Shown piece after piece: positions 34,076-43,155 of a stretch of DNA of 64,000 nucleotides. The stretch covers positions 1,054,001 to 1,118,000 of the forward strand of contig CP034120.1 in the NCBI GenBank assembly GCA_003856375.1, written 5' to 3'. The notes under the pieces are model-generated. The model worked only from the letters and a program-made list of their open reading frames with translations, made no database searches and was not told the DNA's origin. Source of the stretch: Glaciecola amylolytica (GTDB lineage Bacteria; Bacteroidota; Bacteroidia; Flavobacteriales_D; Crocinitomicaceae). Within the stretch, counting starts at the first letter, position 1, and every line of letters starts with the position of its first letter. Made by a program: the position numbers and the translations under genes.

Positions 34076-35224
34076 ATGGGAGCAACAAGTTCGCAACTGA
34101 TTATTGAAATGGTCCGAAGTCAATTTAAAGACATGGACTTCATTCCACTGCATGCACCGACTTTTGGCGGAAATGAAAAAAAATACCTGAGCGAGTGCAT
34201 CGACACCACTTATGTGTCAAGTGTCGGAGCCTTCGTAGATCATTTTGAACACGATTTATCTAAACGGATCGGAGTGCCGAAAAGTGTTGCTGTCGTTAAT
34301 GGAACAGCGGCGCTGCATTGTGCTTTGAAATTGCTCGGAGTAGATGAAAAACAGGAAGTGCTTTCTCAGGCATTGACTTTCGTTGCAACATGCAATGCGA
34401 TTTCATATTGTGGTGCAAAATCGGTGTTTATCGATGTCGACAGAGATACGATGGGGCTTTCCCCAAAAGCATTGACAGATTTCCTGAATGAATTCGGAGA
34501 TCGAAGAGAAGACGGAACATACAATAAGAAAACCCAAAAGAAATTGGGAGCATGCGTTGTGATGCACACTTTTGGTTTTGCAGCGAGAATAGAAGAATTG
34601 ACAGCAATTTGCCGCGATTGGAAAATTCCGTTGATTGAAGATGCTGCAGAAGCAATCGGAAGCAGTTCTCACGGAAAACCGCTGGGAAGCTTTGGTGAAA
34701 TAGGAACATTCTCCTTTAACGGGAATAAGATTATCACGTCAGGCGGAGGCGGCGCGCTTGTTTCTCCGGACGAAACCTTAATGATTAAGGCCAAGCATCT
34801 GACTACAACTGCAAAGGTTCCGCACAGTTATGAGTTCATTCACGATGAAATCGGATACAATTACCGGATGCCGAATATCAACGCGGCATTGCTTTGTGCT
34901 CAAATGGAACAACTGGATTATTTCCTGGAGCGCAAAAGAGAACTGGCTTCCTTTTACAGAAAGAACTGTGACGCAAACGGACTTGTTTTCAGATGGGAAC
35001 GCGAAAATACACGAGCAAACTTCTGGCTGATGTGCATTGAAACACAGGACAGAACGGAGCGGGATGAAATTCTGAAAATCACCAACGACCAAAAAGTCAT
35101 GACCAGACCAATCTGGCAACTGATGTATAAATTACCGGCGTTTTCTGATTGTCAGCGAGACGACCAGCAAAATGCGGAATATCTGGAAGACAGAATCATT
35201 AATATTCCGAGCAGCGTCATTTAA
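34076..35224 (+). CDS. legC: PLP-dependent sugar aminotransferase (LegC-like)
   Basis: 382 residues, DegT/DnrJ/EryC1/StrS family. The PLP lysine lies in GTFSFNGNKIITSGGGGALVS, preceded by EDAAEAIGSS. It adds the 4-amino group to the keto sugar made by LegB. The N-terminal 25 residues (GATSSQLIIEMVRSQF...) and the loop with RREDGTYNKKTQKKL resemble LegC rather than PseC. Stop and next start are adjacent (TAA-ATG). Confidence 0.88.
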   Translation: MGATSSQLIIEMVRSQFKDMDFIPLHAPTFGGNEKKYLSECIDTTYVSSVGAFVDHFEHDLSKRIGVPKSVAVVNGTAALHCALKLLGVDEKQEVLSQALTFVATCNAISYCGAKSVFIDVDRDTMGLSPKALTDFLNEFGDRREDGTYNKKTQKKLGACVVMHTFGFAARIEELTAICRDWKIPLIEDAAEAIGSSSHGKPLGSFGEIGTFSFNGNKIITSGGGGALVSPDETLMIKAKHLTTTAKVPHSYEFIHDEIGYNYRMPNINAALLCAQMEQLDYFLERKRELASFYRKNCDANGLVFRWERENTRANFWLMCIETQDRTERDEILKITNDQKVMTRPIWQLMYKLPAFSDCQRDDQQNAEYLEDRIINIPSSVI

Positions 35225-35848
35225 ATGAAGGGTGAAACTTACATATTGGGTGGATCAGGGCATGCTTTGGTTGTTCATGAAATCATGTTACTGAATGACC
35301 TGGAAGTAAAAGGCTATTTCGATTTGAATGTTTCTGCTGTTATGCCGGAAGATTTGGCATATCTGGGAGAGGAAACTCTTGAAAACCTGAAAAAATGTAA
35401 AGAAGAAGCATTCTTTTTTCCGGCGGTGGGAAATAACCGTTTACGTTCGGATTTGGTTTCTGTTCTTCAAGACCGGGAACGAAAACAACTCACCTTGATT
35501 CATCCCGATGCGACGGTTTCAAAGAATACCCGGATTGGCTTATCGACAATGATCGGACCGCGGGCAGTGGTGAATCCCTTTGCTGAAATAGGAAAGGGAG
35601 TCATCATCAATTCAGGCGCTGTGATTGAACATGAATGCAAGGTGGAGGATTTTTGTCATATTGCTCCGGGAGCAACCTTGTTGGGGAATGTTCAGGTTGG
35701 AGCGTATTCTTTCGTAGGAGGAAATGCTGTTGTAAAGCAAGGAGTGAAAATCGGTTCGAATGTAATCGTTGGTGCGGGAGCCGTTGTACTGAATGATATT
35801 CCGGACAATAGCGTCGTAGCCGGTAACCCGGCAAAATTGTTAAAGTAA
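35225..35848 (+). CDS. legH: Sugar N-acetyltransferase (LegH/PglD-like)
   Basis: 207 residues. An N-terminal Rossmann-like part (YILGGSGHALVVHE, about 3-16) and a left-handed beta-helix of hexapeptide repeats (about 90-205) match the PglD/NeuD/LegH acyltransferases. It acetylates the amino group added by LegC using acetyl-CoA. The His in AVIEHECKVEDFCHIAPGA is the expected catalytic base region. It overlaps the next gene by one base (TAATG). Confidence 0.88.
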   Translation: MKGETYILGGSGHALVVHEIMLLNDLEVKGYFDLNVSAVMPEDLAYLGEETLENLKKCKEEAFFFPAVGNNRLRSDLVSVLQDRERKQLTLIHPDATVSKNTRIGLSTMIGPRAVVNPFAEIGKGVIINSGAVIEHECKVEDFCHIAPGATLLGNVQVGAYSFVGGNAVVKQGVKIGSNVIVGAGAVVLNDIPDNSVVAGNPAKLLK

Positions 35849-36870
35849 TGTCAAAAGTATTAATTATAGCAGAAGCTGGTGTAAATCACAATGGTGATAT
35901 GCAGACTGCATTCAAACTTATTGATGCAGCAGCTGAAGCACAAGTGGACTGGATTAAATTCCAGACATTCAAAGCTGATAAACTGGTTTCGAAAGATGCC
36001 GTTAAAGCTGACTACCAGTCAAAAAACACAGGGAATTCTGAAGAAACTCAGCTCCAAATGCTTCGGAAACTGGAATTGAGCCACGAACAGCATCAGGAAC
36101 TGATTGCTTATTGCCAGAAAAAGAATATTCAGTTTTTTTCTACTGCATTTGATCTGGATTCCCTTCAATATCTTGCTGATCTGGGATTGGAATACGTGAA
36201 AATACCTTCCGGGGAAATCACGAATTTGCCTTACTTAAGATTGGCGGCACAGCTTTTTGATAAAGTGATTCTTTCCACAGGAATGGCTACCATGCAGGAA
36301 ATAAAAGAAGCTGCAGCCGTTTTTTCGGAAGCAGGAATCAGCAAAGAGAATATAACGGTTCTACATTGCAATACAGAATACCCGACTCCGATGAAGGATG
36401 TAAATCTGAAAGCAATGCTCGAAATTGAGTCGGAAATGGGAGTAGCGATCGGGTATTCCGATCATACCTTGGGTGTTGAAGTTCCGATTGCAGCTGTTGC
36501 TTTGGGAGCAAAAGTGATTGAAAAACATTTTACACTGGATAAAACAATGCCGGGCCCTGATCACAAAGCTTCGCTGGAACCGGACGAATTAAAGTTGATG
36601 GTTGACAGTATCCGCAATATTGAAGCGGCACTTTCCGGTAACGGACACAAAGAACCGTCAGCATCCGAAATGAAAAATATCCGGATTGCGAGAAAAAGTA
36701 TTCATGTCAGACAAGCGCTGCCGGCAGGCCACGTATTGAAGCATGAAGATTTGATTATGATGCGCCCGGGAGATGGTATCTCACCGATGCAGGTAGATGA
36801 AGTGATTGGGAAAACATTGGCCGGAAAGGTTGAAGAAAACACCAAACTTTCTAAAGATCATTTGCTATGA
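35848..36870 (+). CDS. legI: N,N'-diacetyllegionaminate synthase (NeuB family)
   Basis: 340 residues. A TIM-barrel NeuB domain (IIAEAGVNHNGD, VDWIKFQTFKADKLV, ALGAKVIEKHFTLD, PGPDHKASLEPDEL) plus a C-terminal SAF/antifreeze-like domain (about 280-340: RIARKSIHVRQALPAGHVL). It condenses the 6-deoxy diacetamido mannose-type sugar with phosphoenolpyruvate to give the nine-carbon acid. All canonical NeuB motifs are present, unlike in the second NeuB-like gene at 39035. ATGA overlap with legG. Confidence 0.9.
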   Translation: MSKVLIIAEAGVNHNGDMQTAFKLIDAAAEAQVDWIKFQTFKADKLVSKDAVKADYQSKNTGNSEETQLQMLRKLELSHEQHQELIAYCQKKNIQFFSTAFDLDSLQYLADLGLEYVKIPSGEITNLPYLRLAAQLFDKVILSTGMATMQEIKEAAAVFSEAGISKENITVLHCNTEYPTPMKDVNLKAMLEIESEMGVAIGYSDHTLGVEVPIAAVALGAKVIEKHFTLDKTMPGPDHKASLEPDELKLMVDSIRNIEAALSGNGHKEPSASEMKNIRIARKSIHVRQALPAGHVLKHEDLIMMRPGDGISPMQVDEVIGKTLAGKVEENTKLSKDHLL

Positions 36871-37976
36871 AAATAGGCGTTTTAACGAGTTCCAGAGCCG
36901 ATTACGGGATTTATCGCCCGTTGTTGATTCATTTGCAGAGAGATCCGGAAATCCGATTGGAAATCATTGCCTTCGGTTCACATTTGGCAGAGCGCTTCGG
37001 TAAAACGGTTTCTGAAATCCGCTCGGATAATTATGCTGAAATCCACGAAGTGAATCATCGTTTTGATGGAGATACTCCGGAAGATGTTTCGCACAATTAT
37101 GCTTCCTGTGTTTCGTCATTCGCTTCATTCTGGGCTTTGAATAATGATTTTGACTTCATTTTTGCACTAGGTGACAGATTCGAAATGTCGGCCGCGGTCA
37201 ATGCATTAATCCCGTTTTCAAAGAAACTCGTTCATTTTTATGCAGGAGACACTACTTTGGGTGCGTTGGATAATATTTACAGACATCAGATAACACTTGC
37301 ATCACAGGTGCAATTTGTAAGTACAGAAGCGTATGCGAAACGTGTGGAAGAATTACTTGGTACACGTGAAGGATGCAAGGTTATTGGCAATCTGAGCTTG
37401 CTGAATCTGGAAAACATTGAATTGTTATCCATTGATACCTTTCAGGAAAAATGGGGCATTGATCTGGGAAAACCGACTATTTTAATGACTGTTCATCCGG
37501 AGACGACAGATATCAGTCAGAATAGCGATCACGTAGTTCAATTGAGAGAAGTAATAGCAAGTCTTACCGGAGATTTTCAATTCCTGATTTCTCCTCCTAA
37601 TGCGGATGCAAGCGGATTGATGTACCGCCAGATGGCAGAGGAAATGCAAACCCTATTTCCTGACCGGGTATTTGTGGTGGAACATTTGGGAACACAGTCT
37701 TATTTTACCTGTATGAATTATTGTTCTTTAATGGTCGGAAACACTTCCAGTGGTATCCTGGAGGCCGCCAGTTTCGGAATATTTGTGTTAAATTTAGGGA
37801 ATCGTCAGGAAGGGCGGATTTCAAGCGAAAATGTAATACATGTTTCATTCGACAAACAGGAAATAGAGCGGAAAGTATACCAATATGCAGGAAAAAAGTT
37901 TGAAGGACAAAACATCTATGAACCACTCAATGCGCTTCAACAAGTGAAGGCGCTTTTGCAAAAAGAAATAAAATGA
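36867..37976 (+). CDS. legG: Hydrolysing nucleotide-sugar 2-epimerase (LegG/NeuC-like)
   Basis: 369 residues with a GT-B-like epimerase fold. MKIGVLTSSRADYGIYRPLL is the NeuC/LegG N-terminus; FALGDRFEMSAAV, HFYAGDTTLGALDNIYRHQ and VGNTSSGILEAASFG are conserved substrate-site motifs. It inverts C2 and releases the nucleotide to give the free sugar for LegI. The gene order legI-legG-ptmE with 4-nt overlaps matches the Campylobacter jejuni legionaminate cluster as I remember it. Confidence 0.9.
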   Translation: MKIGVLTSSRADYGIYRPLLIHLQRDPEIRLEIIAFGSHLAERFGKTVSEIRSDNYAEIHEVNHRFDGDTPEDVSHNYASCVSSFASFWALNNDFDFIFALGDRFEMSAAVNALIPFSKKLVHFYAGDTTLGALDNIYRHQITLASQVQFVSTEAYAKRVEELLGTREGCKVIGNLSLLNLENIELLSIDTFQEKWGIDLGKPTILMTVHPETTDISQNSDHVVQLREVIASLTGDFQFLISPPNADASGLMYRQMAEEMQTLFPDRVFVVEHLGTQSYFTCMNYCSLMVGNTSSGILEAASFGIFVLNLGNRQEGRISSENVIHVSFDKQEIERKVYQYAGKKFEGQNIYEPLNALQQVKALLQKEIK

Positions 37977-39025
37977 ATTGGAAGCAACATATTGTCCATT
38001 ATAACACCTCTGTAAAAGATGCATTGATAGTGATGGATAAACTCGGACTGGACGCAATTATTTTCGCAGTCAACGATCAGAATGAGTTGCTTGGTTCTTT
38101 AACGGACGGAGACATCAGACGCGGATTGATTGCCGGAGTTCAGACCACCGACCCGGTAGGAAGTATTCTACGCAAAAATCCGAGGTTTATTCGCAGGTCG
38201 AATGAAAATCTGGATCAACTGATCGCTTTCAGAAATGAAAATCTGAAGATCATTCCTGTTCTCAATGAAGAAAATGATCAGGTGGTGGACGTCATCAATT
38301 TCCGTCTGACTTATTCATACATTCCGGCAGATGTTGTCATTATGGCCGGAGGTGAAGGGAAGCGATTGCGCCCTCTGACAGATGAAACACCAAAACCTTT
38401 GTTGAAAATCGGAGGAAAACCGATTATTGAGCACAATGTTGACCGTTTGATCCGCTTCGGAATGAAGAATTTCTACATCAGTATTAATTATCTCGGTGAA
38501 CAGATTGAAAACTTTTTCAAAGACGGAAATGAAAAAAACGTTTCAATTGCTTATCTGAAAGAATCAAAACCATTGGGAACAATCGGGTCAATTCTGCTTG
38601 CCCAAAAGTTTGACCACGAAGATATCATTGTCATGAATAGTGATTTGCTCACAACGATTGATTTTGAAGATTTTTATAACAGCTACAAACAATCCGGTGC
38701 CAAGATGGCTGTTGCTGCCACAAGCTACCATGTCGACGTGCCTTATGCCGTTCTGGAAACAGATCTTCAGCATGAAGTCAGGTCGTTGAAGGAAAAACCG
38801 CGATATACTTATTTTTCCAGTGCGGGAATTTACATTCTTAAGAGGGAGTTATTAGCAATGATTCCGGAAGATTCCTTTTTTGATATTACGGATTTGATGG
38901 AAAAAGTCATTGAAAAACAGCTGAAACTGATCACTTATCCGATCAACGGCTATTGGCTGGATATCGGGAAGCATGAAGATTTTCTCAAAGCGCAGGAAGA
39001 CATTAAACATTTGAAATTGGATTAA
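37973..39025 (+). CDS. ptmE: CBS-domain sugar-1-phosphate nucleotidyltransferase (PtmE-like)
   Basis: 350 residues. Two CBS motifs (about 8-115; LIVMDKLGLDAIIFAV...GSLTDGDIRRGLI) precede a nucleotidyltransferase domain with MAGGEGKRLRPLTDETPKPL (about 124-143) and IIVMNSDLLTTIDF. PtmE of Campylobacter makes GDP-glucosamine for the legionaminate route, and the same CBS-plus-transferase build is seen here. The CBS pair may sense an adenine nucleotide or pathway product. Confidence 0.85.
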   Translation: MNWKQHIVHYNTSVKDALIVMDKLGLDAIIFAVNDQNELLGSLTDGDIRRGLIAGVQTTDPVGSILRKNPRFIRRSNENLDQLIAFRNENLKIIPVLNEENDQVVDVINFRLTYSYIPADVVIMAGGEGKRLRPLTDETPKPLLKIGGKPIIEHNVDRLIRFGMKNFYISINYLGEQIENFFKDGNEKNVSIAYLKESKPLGTIGSILLAQKFDHEDIIVMNSDLLTTIDFEDFYNSYKQSGAKMAVAATSYHVDVPYAVLETDLQHEVRSLKEKPRYTYFSSAGIYILKRELLAMIPEDSFFDITDLMEKVIEKQLKLITYPINGYWLDIGKHEDFLKAQEDIKHLKLD

Positions 39026-39034
39026 AATTACAAT

Positions 39035-40093
39035 ATGCTACCGATTCACAAACCATATATTATCGGAGAAACAGCCTTTCACCATGAAGGAAACCTTACT
39101 TTTCTCAAAGAATTGATCCGGAATGCCCGAAATATCGGGGTAGATGCTGTTAAATTTCATTTATTGCTCAATCTGGATGATTACATGATCCGGACGCATG
39201 AAGCGCTGGAGATTCTTCGTCCCTGGTGTTTGAATGCGGTCCAATGGGATGAGGTTTTAACCGAATGCGGAGAACTGGATATTATTTTACTGTGTAATGA
39301 TGTGAAGTCGGTAGAATTTGCCTTAAGTAAAGGCGAATCGATCAAAGCTATTGAGATTCATGCTACCGGAATCAATGATGTTTTCTTGTTGGAAGCCGCA
39401 TCAAAATTCCCGAATACGGTTATTCTTGGTTCGGGAGGATCCACGCTGGATGAAATTGATTTTGCAATTCAATATCTGAGAAAACAAGGAAAACAAGATG
39501 TTTTTCTGATGCACGGTTTTCAAAGTTACCCGACGGACTTTAAGGACATCAAACTGGATCGGATGAACAAGCTGAAAAATCTGTTTGGTTTGCCGGTTGG
39601 TTATGCAGATCATACAGATCCGGCTGATCCGAATAATGAATATATCTCGTGTCTTGGAATTGCAAACGGTCATAATGTGATCGAAAAGCACTTTACACAT
39701 GCCTTCGGGGAAAAACGCATTGATGCACAATCGGCGGTAAGTTTGGAGCAGCTCCAAAACATCCGGAAACTGGCTCAGATTACCTGGGAATCCGTAGGAG
39801 CAATGAATTCATTGGAATTGTCTGAGGCCGAATTGAAATACGGAAATACAGGCCCGATGAAAAAAGCCATCGTGGCAAGAGAAACAATCCAGGAAGACGA
39901 ACTGATTACGCTGGATAAGATTGCGTTTAAACGAACCAATGAAAGCAGCAGTTTGAAGCAGTTAGAATTAAGTAAATTACTGAATAACAAAGCAAAAACG
40001 GTGATTCAGAAAGACGAAATTATTGATTTGTCGAATGTGGAATACCAGTTTGTTTTGCCGGAAATCAGCCAGTTTAAGAATACGAAATCATGA
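39035..40093 (+). CDS. Second, divergent NeuB-family protein
   Basis: 352 residues with the NeuB barrel outline and a SAF-like C-terminus (about 275-340). Recognisable blocks are IIGETAFHHEGN, VGYADHTDP and NVIEKHFTH. Several substrate-site motifs differ from LegI: HHEG for NHNG, VKFH for IKFQ, and DAQSAVSLEQL where LegI has DHKASLEPDEL. It may make another nonulosonic acid, act on a modified sugar, or have lost synthase activity and serve as a regulator. It sits between ptmE and the cytidylyltransferase, so it belongs to the same pathway. Confidence 0.8.
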   Translation: MLPIHKPYIIGETAFHHEGNLTFLKELIRNARNIGVDAVKFHLLLNLDDYMIRTHEALEILRPWCLNAVQWDEVLTECGELDIILLCNDVKSVEFALSKGESIKAIEIHATGINDVFLLEAASKFPNTVILGSGGSTLDEIDFAIQYLRKQGKQDVFLMHGFQSYPTDFKDIKLDRMNKLKNLFGLPVGYADHTDPADPNNEYISCLGIANGHNVIEKHFTHAFGEKRIDAQSAVSLEQLQNIRKLAQITWESVGAMNSLELSEAELKYGNTGPMKKAIVARETIQEDELITLDKIAFKRTNESSSLKQLELSKLLNNKAKTVIQKDEIIDLSNVEYQFVLPEISQFKNTKS

Positions 40094-40866
40094 AAAAGAT
40101 TGGATTTATCATCACAGGTAGAATGAAATCTACCCGTTTGAAAGAAAAATTGATACTTAAAATTCAGGATCGGGAAATGATTGCCTGGATGATTGACCGT
40201 GCCAAATTGGTTTTTGCTCCGGAAGATATCGTGATTGCAACATCGACCAATCCGCAGGATGATGTATTGCGGGAAATTGCAGAACGGGAAGGTGTTTCGA
40301 TTTTCAAAGGAGATGAGGAAGATGTGGTGGAACGTTTGTATCAGGCTGCCAGAGAACATCAATTTGATTTCTTTATAAACATCACAGCAGATTGCCCTTT
40401 GTTTGGCTTCGACTATATTCAGCCGATTGTAGATCTGGCAGATAAAACAGACGCTGATTTGGTTACGTCATTGGAATTGCCTCATGGAATTTTCACCTAT
40501 GGGATTAAAACCGCTGCGATGGAACGAGTTCTGACGATCAAAAAAACGAATCAAACGGAAGTTTGGGGAGACTATTTCTATAATAATCCGGATCTGTTCA
40601 AGGTTGAGAAGTTACCGGTTACCGATTCGGAGAAAAGAGAAACGTATCGATTGACGCTTGATTATCAGGAAGATTTCGATTTTTTTGAGGCAGTCTATAC
40701 CCATTTCGGAAAAGAGACGTATGCAAAATCGTCGGAGGAAATTATTCGTTTTCTGGACGAGAATCCGTCAGTTGCAGCCATCAATGAATCGTGCAGAAAC
40801 CGTTTTCAGCAACGATGGGAGGAACAGCGTGTTTCGAATATCGAGAAAAAAGAGGCTTCTGAATAA
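40090..40866 (+). CDS. SpsF-like cytidylyltransferase (probable CMP-nonulosonate synthetase)
   Basis: 258 residues. The N-terminus GFIITGRMKSTRLKEKLIL matches SpsF-type nucleotidyltransferases (GRM-STRL) rather than the PARGGSKR signature of classical NeuA/LegF. FINITADCPLFGFDYI and RLTLDYQEDFDFFEAVY are also SpsF-like. By elimination it should activate the nonulosonic acid as the CMP derivative, since no other NeuA-like gene is present in the operon. Overlaps upstream by 4 nt. Confidence 0.8.
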   Translation: MKKIGFIITGRMKSTRLKEKLILKIQDREMIAWMIDRAKLVFAPEDIVIATSTNPQDDVLREIAEREGVSIFKGDEEDVVERLYQAAREHQFDFFINITADCPLFGFDYIQPIVDLADKTDADLVTSLELPHGIFTYGIKTAAMERVLTIKKTNQTEVWGDYFYNNPDLFKVEKLPVTDSEKRETYRLTLDYQEDFDFFEAVYTHFGKETYAKSSEEIIRFLDENPSVAAINESCRNRFQQRWEEQRVSNIEKKEASE

Positions 40867-40885
40867 ACTTATAAAACCGCATCGT

Positions 40886-41842
40886 TTGCAGGAATTAAAA
40901 ATAGGAATCATTGGATTGGGATCAATCGGACTAAGGCATTTGAATGAATTGCTTGGTTTGGGTGTGACCAACATATATGCCTTGCGTACAAATAAAGGTG
41001 CAAAGGAATTGCCGCCGGAAGTAGTAAATCAAGTGATTTCAACAACCAGTAAAGAAGAATTTTTCAATTGGGATCTGGATGGTTATCTGGTTACAAACCC
41101 AACTTCACTCCACGTGGAAATCCTGAAAGAGTTGAAGCAATTCAATAAACCGATTTTCGTTGAAAAACCACTTTGCAATAACCCGGAAGAATTACAGACT
41201 TTAGGAGCATTTAATGGAGAGCTGCTGCAGGTCGGTTTTTGCCTGCGTTTTCTGAATGTAATCCGGGAAGTGAAGAAAATCCTAGATACGAAGGAATACG
41301 GAGCAGTATACCACAGCCGGTTGAACGTGGGACAGTATTTACCATCCTGGCATCCTTATACGGATTACAAGACGGAATATTACGCCAGAAAGGAGTTGGG
41401 GGGTGGAGTGCTTCGGACACTTTCCCATGAATTGGATCTGGCTTTCTTTTTCTTCGGAAAACCCGCTTCGACAAAAACATTGATTTCAAAAACTTCCGAC
41501 CTTGAAATAGATGTAGACGATTATGCTTTGGTTCTGATGCAGTTTGAAAAGCATTTGTGCAGAATCGAGCTCGATTTTATGAGCAAGAAGAAAGAACGTA
41601 CAGGTACTGTTTTTTGCGAGCAGGCAGATATTCACTACGATGTGTTTAGCAGATCTGTCGAAGTAACAGATAAAGAAGGAACCTTGATCCTGAAACCGTC
41701 AATTGAAGAAAACAATATGTATCGGGATCAGATGGAGGCATTTTTAGAATTCATCAAAACAAAAAACAGAAACCCGCAGGCAGCAAACTTTGAAGAAAGT
41801 ATAGCTTTAATGAAAATCATTGCAGATGAAAAACTTATTTGA
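40886..41842 (+). CDS. Gfo/Idh/MocA-family oxidoreductase (PtmF-like position)
   Basis: About 318 residues from the TTG at 40886, giving MQELKIGIIGLGSIG so that the dinucleotide loop begins at residue 7 as usual. A GTG at 40829, preceded by GGGAGG, is an alternative with a 38-nt overlap. Family landmarks: EKPLCNNPEEL (catalytic Lys region), GFCLRFLNVIREVKKIL and GGVLRTLSHELDLAFFFFG. It catalyses NAD(P)-dependent oxidation or reduction of a sugar or acid. Its place beside the cytidylyltransferase and an SDR recalls ptmF-ptmB-ptmA of Campylobacter. Confidence 0.8.
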   Translation: MQELKIGIIGLGSIGLRHLNELLGLGVTNIYALRTNKGAKELPPEVVNQVISTTSKEEFFNWDLDGYLVTNPTSLHVEILKELKQFNKPIFVEKPLCNNPEELQTLGAFNGELLQVGFCLRFLNVIREVKKILDTKEYGAVYHSRLNVGQYLPSWHPYTDYKTEYYARKELGGGVLRTLSHELDLAFFFFGKPASTKTLISKTSDLEIDVDDYALVLMQFEKHLCRIELDFMSKKKERTGTVFCEQADIHYDVFSRSVEVTDKEGTLILKPSIEENNMYRDQMEAFLEFIKTKNRNPQAANFEESIALMKIIADEKLI

Positions 41843-42632
41843 TTTAAGTGGAAAAACGGTACTTCTTTTTGGAGGATCCGGAATTTTAGGGAAAGAATTT
41901 ACAAAAGCGCTCACGGATCATCAGGCACATGTTGTGAGTTGTGATATTTATGACTTGTCGCCTGAACTTAAATTGGAAGGGGTAGATTATCAGGTGGTTG
42001 ATGCCGGAAATGAAACAGAATTAATTGAATTCCGTGAACGGATCATTGAGCGGTATAAAAAAGTGGATGTTATTATCAATGCTGTTACGGCTAAACACAA
42101 TGATTTTTACCTGCCTTTTGATGAGGTTTCACTGGAAGGATGGGAAATTGGTCTGAGAGGAAATCTGACAGTACCTTTTATCGTTTGTAAAACATTTATC
42201 CGCCAGTTGTGTGAACAGGGCTTCGGGTCGATTATCAATATCAGTTCGGTTTACGGACTGGTAGGAAATGATCAGAGTATTTATGAAGGATCCAATCTGC
42301 ACGAAATTTATGTGAAGGATTCTCCCGAGATTACGCAGATTTACTCGCATGGCGTTTACAATGCAGCCAAAGGAGGATTAAACAATTTTACCCGTTATCT
42401 GGCGGCTTATTACGGAAAATACAACATCCGTGTCAATACCATTTCTCCGGGAGGAATAGAATATCCGCAAGAAAATGAAACCTTTCTGAAAAAATACGGC
42501 GCAAAAACGCCATTGGGAAGAAAGGCGAAGAAAGATGAAATTAATGGAGCCGTGGTTTTTCTGGCATCAGATGCTTCCAGTTATGTAACAGGACATAATC
42601 TGGTTGTTGACGGAGGATTTACAGCCTGGTAA
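41826..42632 (+). CDS. Short-chain dehydrogenase (PtmA-like position)
   Basis: About 268 residues (ATG 41826; another in-frame ATG at 41820). Classical SDR: VLLFGGSGILGKEF (cofactor loop, in place of TGxxxGIG), INISSVYG (Ser), then YNAAKGGLNNFTRY with the catalytic Tyr/Lys, and SPGGIE. The C-terminus ASSYVTGHNLVVDGGFTAW is typical. It overlaps the preceding gene by about 17 nt. Probably oxidises or reduces a sugar intermediate of the nonulosonate pathway. Confidence 0.85.
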   Translation: MKNLFDLSGKTVLLFGGSGILGKEFTKALTDHQAHVVSCDIYDLSPELKLEGVDYQVVDAGNETELIEFRERIIERYKKVDVIINAVTAKHNDFYLPFDEVSLEGWEIGLRGNLTVPFIVCKTFIRQLCEQGFGSIINISSVYGLVGNDQSIYEGSNLHEIYVKDSPEITQIYSHGVYNAAKGGLNNFTRYLAAYYGKYNIRVNTISPGGIEYPQENETFLKKYGAKTPLGRKAKKDEINGAVVFLASDASSYVTGHNLVVDGGFTAW

Positions 42633-42642
42633 AAATGAAAAT

Positions 42643-43086
42643 ATGATATCAGATCAACTAAAACATATCGGGAGATACCCGTTTTTAAAGCAGATTCAGG
42701 AATTCAGTCCGGAGGATTATCAAAAAGGCAGATTCGAAATCTCAGGGAACGATTTTTTTGGAATCGGACTTGAATATGAAACCCGTGATGCTTCCGAATG
42801 TTTGTGGGAAGCGCATCGCAAATACCTGGATGTGCACGTCATTCTGGAAGGAGAAGAGTTCGTTCAGATCACGCAGCTGGATCACACGAAGGAAACAAAG
42901 GAATATGACCCGGAAGGAGATTATGCCCTTTTTGAAGGAGAAAAAGAGCAGGTAATCCACCTCACAAAAGGAACTTTCTTAGCCTTGTATCCAAATGAAG
43001 TGCACCGGACGGCAGTTTCGGTAAGTGGTGTATCATCCGTAAAAAAGATTGTTTTCAAGGTGAATCTTGATTTTATGGAGCGATAA
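42643..43086 (+). CDS. YhcH/YjgK/YiaL (DUF386) family protein
   Basis: 147 residues from MISDQLKHIGRYPFL. It is a cupin-like small protein with GFEISGNDFF-type strand, EAHRKYLDVHVILEGEEFV (metal/sugar site) and FLALYPNEVHRTAV. Family members are linked to sialic-acid or other sugar metabolism as possible anomerases. Here it ends the nonulosonate operon, which fits a sugar-isomer role. A probable promoter follows for the next gene group. Confidence 0.82.
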   Translation: MISDQLKHIGRYPFLKQIQEFSPEDYQKGRFEISGNDFFGIGLEYETRDASECLWEAHRKYLDVHVILEGEEFVQITQLDHTKETKEYDPEGDYALFEGEKEQVIHLTKGTFLALYPNEVHRTAVSVSGVSSVKKIVFKVNLDFMER

Positions 43087-43104
43087 TCACATTTAATCGA
43101 GATT

Positions 43105-43137
43105 TTGAATCAAGCAAAATGAGTTATTGTAACTTTA
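43105..43137 (+). promoter_or_regulatory. Candidate promoter before the FAD-oxidoreductase gene
   Basis: TTG (43105-43107), 22 nt, then TAACTTTA (43130-43137), one mismatch from TAnnTTTG, with the start codon 18 nt further on. The 69-nt gap here is the largest within the plus-strand glycan genes. Confidence 0.4.
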
Positions 43138-43155
43138 CGTTGTCAAAAGAAAAAA

